Source: SIAQ01 sp963767835 (GTDB lineage Bacteria; Planctomycetota; Planctomycetia; Gemmatales; Gemmataceae). From it: a stretch of DNA of 64,000 nucleotides. The notes beneath the pieces were generated by a model, which saw only the letters and a program-made list of their open reading frames with translations, was not told the origin of the DNA and searched no databases. Location: positions 248,001-312,000 of the forward strand of contig CAVYFY010000019.1 in assembly GCA_963767835.1 (NCBI GenBank), written 5' to 3'. Positions 60,737-64,000 of this stretch are shown piece after piece. Within the stretch, counting starts at the first letter, position 1. Each line of letters begins with the position of its first letter. A program made the position numbers and the translations under genes.

Positions 60737-60922
60737 TTACCGCTCCCACTGGCCTCGGTCAGCGTCCTGGATCCGTGAAATCATGACGCGCAGGATCGAA
60801 ACGACGATCCTACCTGAAAAAACATCGGCGTTACTTTCCGCAACCTTGAACCATTCGGCAAAATCCGAATCGTCGGTAAGCTCGTCCAGACGGTCTTGCA
60901 ATTTCCGCCCGATTTCGCTCAA
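60737..60922 (-). CDS. Possible small protein, 61 aa
   Basis: A short frame upstream of the BBP7 gene: MSEIGRKLQDRLDELTDDSD and FAEWFKVAESNADVFSGRIV, ending GQWER (TTG start at 60922). It has helical, protein-like composition and its stop TAA overlaps the Shine-Dalgarno zone of the BBP7 gene. There is no homology that I recognise and the start codon is weak. It could equally be a fragment or chance frame. The rest of the spacer 60923-61024 shows only a small CCGCCGCAAACGGCGGG hairpin. Confidence 0.25.
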   Translation of the reverse strand: MSEIGRKLQDRLDELTDDSDFAEWFKVAESNADVFSGRIVVSILRVMISRIQDADRGQWER

Positions 60923-61024
60923 GATATGGATGGCTGGCGCCGACGGGCTCCGCTGGCAGCAGCTCCCCACCCGCCGCAAACGGCGGGGCTCAACGAATTC
61001 GTTCGCCCTCATTGGAGTAATCCC

Positions 61025-62644
61025 ATGCGCCGCTTCTGGCTTGCCCCGCTATCGCTCCTCTTCGTGTCGTTCGCCGCCACAGCGCTCCAGGCTGGAGAAA
61101 AGGCCGACACGCCGACCGTGGTGGTGCGTGTCAAATCGCTCAATGTTCTCTTGCAAAACCTCAATCTGGTGGTTCGGCTCGTCGGCCAGGAAGAAGCCGC
61201 CAATCAGATCGAGGGGCTCATCAAAAGCAAGATCGGCAAGGAAGGCCTGCAGGGCATCGAGCCCAACCGCCCCATCGGCGCCTACGTCCGTTTCGGCAAG
61301 GCGATCGACGAGGTCAATGGCGCCATCCTCATCCCCATCGCCGACCAGCAAGCCTTCCTGACGCTGCTGGATAATTTCGGCCTTAATTACGTCAAGGACA
61401 AGGACGGCATTTACACGCACAAGGTCAACAACGTCGATCTCTATTTCCGCTTCGCCCACAAATACCTCTACATCACCTCGCGCAACACCGACAGCATCCG
61501 GGAAAAAAACCTCGTCGATCCCGCCCTGGCCCTGGCCATCCCCGGCGATACCGCGATTTCGATGGTGGCGCACGTCGATCAGATTCCTGATGAAGCCAAG
61601 GCAATCGCCCTGACCGAACTCGACAAGCTCATCGCGGCTAAACAGAAAGACGCTCCGTCCAACGAAACCAAGGCCCAGCAGGAATTCCGCGTTGCCATGC
61701 TGCGCGAGGCCGGCAAGATCGGCGCGAGCCTGGTCCGTGAAGCCGCCATCGTCCGCTTCGATCTCGACATCAGCGAGAAGACCAAAGAAATGACCGTCAA
61801 CTTCAATGTCACCCCAAAACCGGACAGCGACTTCGCCAAGTCGATCGACACCATCGGCAAACTCAAGAGCCCGCTCGCCGGCATGGTGAAAAACAATCTC
61901 GCCTTTGAAGGCGACCTTCACTTCGCCTTGCCCCCAACCCTGCAAAAGGCTTTCGACAGCGTCATTGATGAGGCGATTACCCACAGCCTGGACGGCATCC
62001 AGAGTGCCGAGAAGAAGAAGGAGGCCGAGACGCTGGTCAAGGCCATAATGCCGACGGCGAAGGCCGGTGAATATCAGGTCGTCGCTGCCGTCATCGGCCC
62101 CCAGAATGATCGTTACACGTTCCTTGCTGCAGTCAAGCTCAAGGACGGCGACAAGCTCGGCAAGACCGTCCAGGGCCTGATCAAGAACTCCCTGGTCGAC
62201 ATCCCGGAAGCCGAGCGCGACAAGATTCAATTGGATTTCGATGCGGTCGGCGCCGTCAAGATTCACCGGTTCGAGGTGCCGACAAATCCGCAGATCGATC
62301 CGCTCATCAAGGATATTGCCGGCGATAAATATCTCTATCTCGCCTTCCGTGACGACGCCCTGTTTCTGGCGTTGGGCAAGGAAGCGCTGCCGACGCTCAA
62401 GATGGTGATGGCCAGGACCGACAGCGTCTCGAGCCCGCCGCTCTTGTTCGATTTCGATGTCGCCCGCATGGCCCAGCTGATGGCGCAAACGCCGGAGCAA
62501 AAGGAGTTGGCCGCCAAGCTATTTCCGAACGGGCAGAACGGCCGGTTGCGGTTCGCGGTCGAGGGGGGCGCGAGCCTGAGTGCCCGCTTGCAGATGCGCT
62601 TGAACGTGCTGGAGTTTCTGGTGAAATTGAAAAACGAGAAATGA
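61025..62644 (+). CDS. Exported protein, DUF3352-like or unknown
   Basis: A 539-residue exported protein; ATG 61025 with GGAG upstream. Signal peptide residues 1-21 (WLAPLSLLFVSFAATALQA-G). The body has two similar halves. Each starts with a VVVRVKSLNVLLQNL or FLAAVKLKDGDKLGKTVQGL type segment and includes KYLYITSRNTDSIREK / KYLYLAFRDDALFLALG. This suggests an internally duplicated alpha/beta domain for protein binding at the envelope. Similar hydrophilic proteins are widespread in planctomycetes. No catalytic motif seen. The duplication is seen by eye and needs alignment. Confidence 0.55.
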   Translation: MRRFWLAPLSLLFVSFAATALQAGEKADTPTVVVRVKSLNVLLQNLNLVVRLVGQEEAANQIEGLIKSKIGKEGLQGIEPNRPIGAYVRFGKAIDEVNGAILIPIADQQAFLTLLDNFGLNYVKDKDGIYTHKVNNVDLYFRFAHKYLYITSRNTDSIREKNLVDPALALAIPGDTAISMVAHVDQIPDEAKAIALTELDKLIAAKQKDAPSNETKAQQEFRVAMLREAGKIGASLVREAAIVRFDLDISEKTKEMTVNFNVTPKPDSDFAKSIDTIGKLKSPLAGMVKNNLAFEGDLHFALPPTLQKAFDSVIDEAITHSLDGIQSAEKKKEAETLVKAIMPTAKAGEYQVVAAVIGPQNDRYTFLAAVKLKDGDKLGKTVQGLIKNSLVDIPEAERDKIQLDFDAVGAVKIHRFEVPTNPQIDPLIKDIAGDKYLYLAFRDDALFLALGKEALPTLKMVMARTDSVSSPPLLFDFDVARMAQLMAQTPEQKELAAKLFPNGQNGRLRFAVEGGASLSARLQMRLNVLEFLVKLKNEK

Positions 62645-62658
62645 CGCGTACGAAGCCA

Positions 62659-62717
62659 TACCAACCCGAAGCGCTAGCGAGGGATGCGTCGTCCCTCGCT
62701 AGCGCTTCGGGTTGGTA
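62659..62717. repeat. Perfect palindrome, ACCAACCCGAAGCGCTAGCG family (full copy)
   Basis: Arms 62659-62684 (TACCAACCCGAAGCGCTAGC...) and 62692-62717 are perfect 26-bp complements around a 7-base loop (TGCGTCG). Translated, this family gives the YQPEALARD peptide seen in many planctomycete genomes. It lies between the convergent ends of the 61025 gene and the Ser/Thr kinase gene, a typical terminator position. Half-copies at 42765 and 46448. Confidence 0.9.
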
Positions 62718-62741
62718 CCCTGATCCCGCCGGTGCCCCTTG

Positions 62742-63965
62742 CTACGTGGGCGGCTGTTTCGGCAACTTCGTCATTGGCCGGGGCTGCGGCGTGCCGGGCA
62801 GGACCACCACGCCAAGCTCGCGTTGAGTGCCGGGCGTTACTGGCGCGGTCGGCTGCATCGATTGGCTCAAGGGACGCTGGCAGGCGCCGAACACGGAAGC
62901 GGGCATCTCTTCCAGGCTCGGCGGCGGAATCGGCCCCGGCACGAATGGCTCGAGCGCCTTCGCCAGTTCGATTGGTGTCTGGAAACGCCGGGCCGGTTCC
63001 TTGGCAATGATCCGCTCGACTACTTGCACCAGTGCCTCGGGCATATCGGGCCGCAGCACGCGCAATGTCTTCGGATGGCGCACCTGGTGCCAGATGATCT
63101 TCTGGGCGTTCGTGCCCTCCTGGAACGGGCTCTTGCCGGTCAATAGGTAATACATCGTACCGCCCAGGCTGTAGATGTCGGCGCGGATATCGACGCGGCT
63201 ATCGACGATTTGCTCCGGCGCGATGTAGTCGCCGGTGCCGATGATGTAGCCGACCTCGTATTCCTTGATGAATGCGGCGGAATCTTCGTGGAAGAAGCGG
63301 GCCAGGCCCATGTCGAGGATTTTCACGGTCCCCTGGCGATCGATGAGCAGATTGCCCGGCTTGATGTCGCGATGCACCAGCCCGGCTTCATGGGCATGTT
63401 GCAAGCCGAGCGCCGCCTGCCGAATGTAGTGGGCGGTGCGCTGCGGGCTCAGGGTGCTGTTGCGGCGAATGAAATCGTGCAGGTTGCTGCCATCGACGAA
63501 TTCGAGGACGAGGAAATGGAGCTTGTCGTCATGGTCGATGTCGTGAGCGCGGACGATATTGGGATGATCGAGCCGGGCGACAGCACGGGCCTCGCGGTAG
63601 AAGCGGGCCAATGATGCCGGATCCTCGGCTTGTTGAACGGGCAGAATCTTGAGGGCGACCTTGCGCCCCATCGTGATGTGTTCGCACAGGAACACCTGTC
63701 CCATGCCGCCGGCGCCGAGGCGTTCGAGTAATCGGTATTTGCCCGCGATGACGAAGCCGCGCCACCTGCCGGCGATGAGCTTCTCAGCCTGAAAATGGGT
63801 CAGCACGCCTTGTTCTATGAGGGAGTCGGCGAGCTGCTTGGGAGATTGCGGCGTCTCCCCAGCCTGCTGCCAGTTAGAACGACACGACTGAACCGTCTCC
63901 TTTTCCAGAAGACCGCTCTTGATGCCGAGTTCCAGAAACCCGTCGATCGTCGTCGGTGCAGGCAT
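62742..63965 (-). CDS. Serine/threonine protein kinase with planctomycete N-terminal extension
   Basis: A 407-residue kinase. Residues 1-75 are the planctomycete N-terminal module (LLEKETVQSC..., FQAEKLIAGRWRGF). The kinase domain follows (about 78-350): GAGGMGQVFLCEH glycine loop, Lys106 in VALKIL, HRDIKPGNLLI, and DMG in place of DFG (KILDMGLARFF). An activation segment GYIIGTGDYIAPEQ and a C-lobe helix LGGTMYYLLTGKSPFQEG follow. The C-terminus (about 350-407) is short and proline-rich (PFVPGPIPPPSLEEMP) with no transmembrane segment, so it is probably cytosolic. Confidence 0.92.
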   Translation of the reverse strand: MPAPTTIDGFLELGIKSGLLEKETVQSCRSNWQQAGETPQSPKQLADSLIEQGVLTHFQAEKLIAGRWRGFVIAGKYRLLERLGAGGMGQVFLCEHITMGRKVALKILPVQQAEDPASLARFYREARAVARLDHPNIVRAHDIDHDDKLHFLVLEFVDGSNLHDFIRRNSTLSPQRTAHYIRQAALGLQHAHEAGLVHRDIKPGNLLIDRQGTVKILDMGLARFFHEDSAAFIKEYEVGYIIGTGDYIAPEQIVDSRVDIRADIYSLGGTMYYLLTGKSPFQEGTNAQKIIWHQVRHPKTLRVLRPDMPEALVQVVERIIAKEPARRFQTPIELAKALEPFVPGPIPPPSLEEMPASVFGACQRPLSQSMQPTAPVTPGTQRELGVVVLPGTPQPRPMTKLPKQPPT

Positions 63966-64000
63966 TTCCTTTTACCCTTGCAGCTGCGAGCGATGTGCAC

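Noticed and set aside
61049..62500. A 483-residue minus-strand frame
   Set aside because: It is a shadow of the exported protein at 61025-62644. It has no motif, and the true gene has a signal peptide and repeated halves.

Overview
This window looks like a chromosome segment of a Planctomycetota bacterium, most likely from the Gemmatales/Gemmataceae side. The supporting genes are a BBP7-type outer-membrane protein, a DUF1559 pseudopilin, a small basic DUF6800-like protein, two eukaryote-like Ser/Thr kinases (one with the planctomycete N-terminal extension), an ECF sigma/anti-sigma pair, secreted NHL, WD40, BNR and HEAT proteins, and a di-haem peroxidase-like protein. The DNA is GC-rich with long antisense shadow frames. 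I see no rRNA, tRNA, CRISPR array, transposase or phage genes.

Layout. 1-2670: end of a FAD-dependent mutase/oxidase-like gene and a GT87-type membrane glycosyltransferase. 2690-4874: a ParE-like toxin/antitoxin pair, a hypothetical gene, and an ECF sigma/anti-sigma operon. 4937-9020: signalling block (exported membrane protein, Ser/Thr kinase, FHA protein, coiled-coil protein). 9192-11840: hybrid histidine kinase with a degenerate kinase-like partner. 11994-15786: metabolic and envelope genes (GGCT fold, BNR protein, sugar isomerase, HtrA protease). 16053-16604: dcd. 16783-21001: three tandem secreted HEAT-repeat paralogues. 21296-24068: permease, Uma2 nuclease, exported methyltransferase. 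24147-29690: regulator, membrane proteins, zinc-ribbon/HEAT protein, glycogen phosphorylase. 29727-30967: RelA/SpoT-domain gene overlapping a small partner gene (candidate toxSAS-like module). 31017-32964: hslV-hslU. 33259-38006: TPM protein, HIT protein, hemC, a reverse-oriented two-gene cassette flanked by a second copy of the hemC tail, a lipoprotein, a VOC protein. 38411-47325: secreted DUF1080-like, NHL, di-haem, WD40 and DUF2330 proteins and a cytidylate-kinase-like protein. 47638-50424: LptD-like outer-membrane protein. 50508-56423: DUF4058, two polytopic membrane proteins, YceI, TPR-sulfotransferase. 56848-64000: CAP-domain protein, DUF1559 pseudopilin, DUF5615/DUF433 pair, BBP7, a secreted protein, and a second Ser/Thr kinase.

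Two properties cut across the window. First, about 15 to 18 genes are each interrupted by one or two single-step frame changes, often at homopolymers (for example eight Gs near 37817), with good protein homology on both sides. This pattern points to uncorrected indels in the read data or assembly rather than mass pseudogenization; I annotate these as single interrupted genes. Second, intergenic spaces carry at least 18 long imperfect or perfect palindromes belonging to several sequence families, several of them repeated within the window, and two have become part of the coding sequence of the WD40 gene.

The most promising leads for new biology are the RelA/SpoT plus small-partner module, the reverse cassette bounded by a duplicated hemC terminus, a strongly structured leader upstream of the CAP-domain gene, and the palindromic repeat families.
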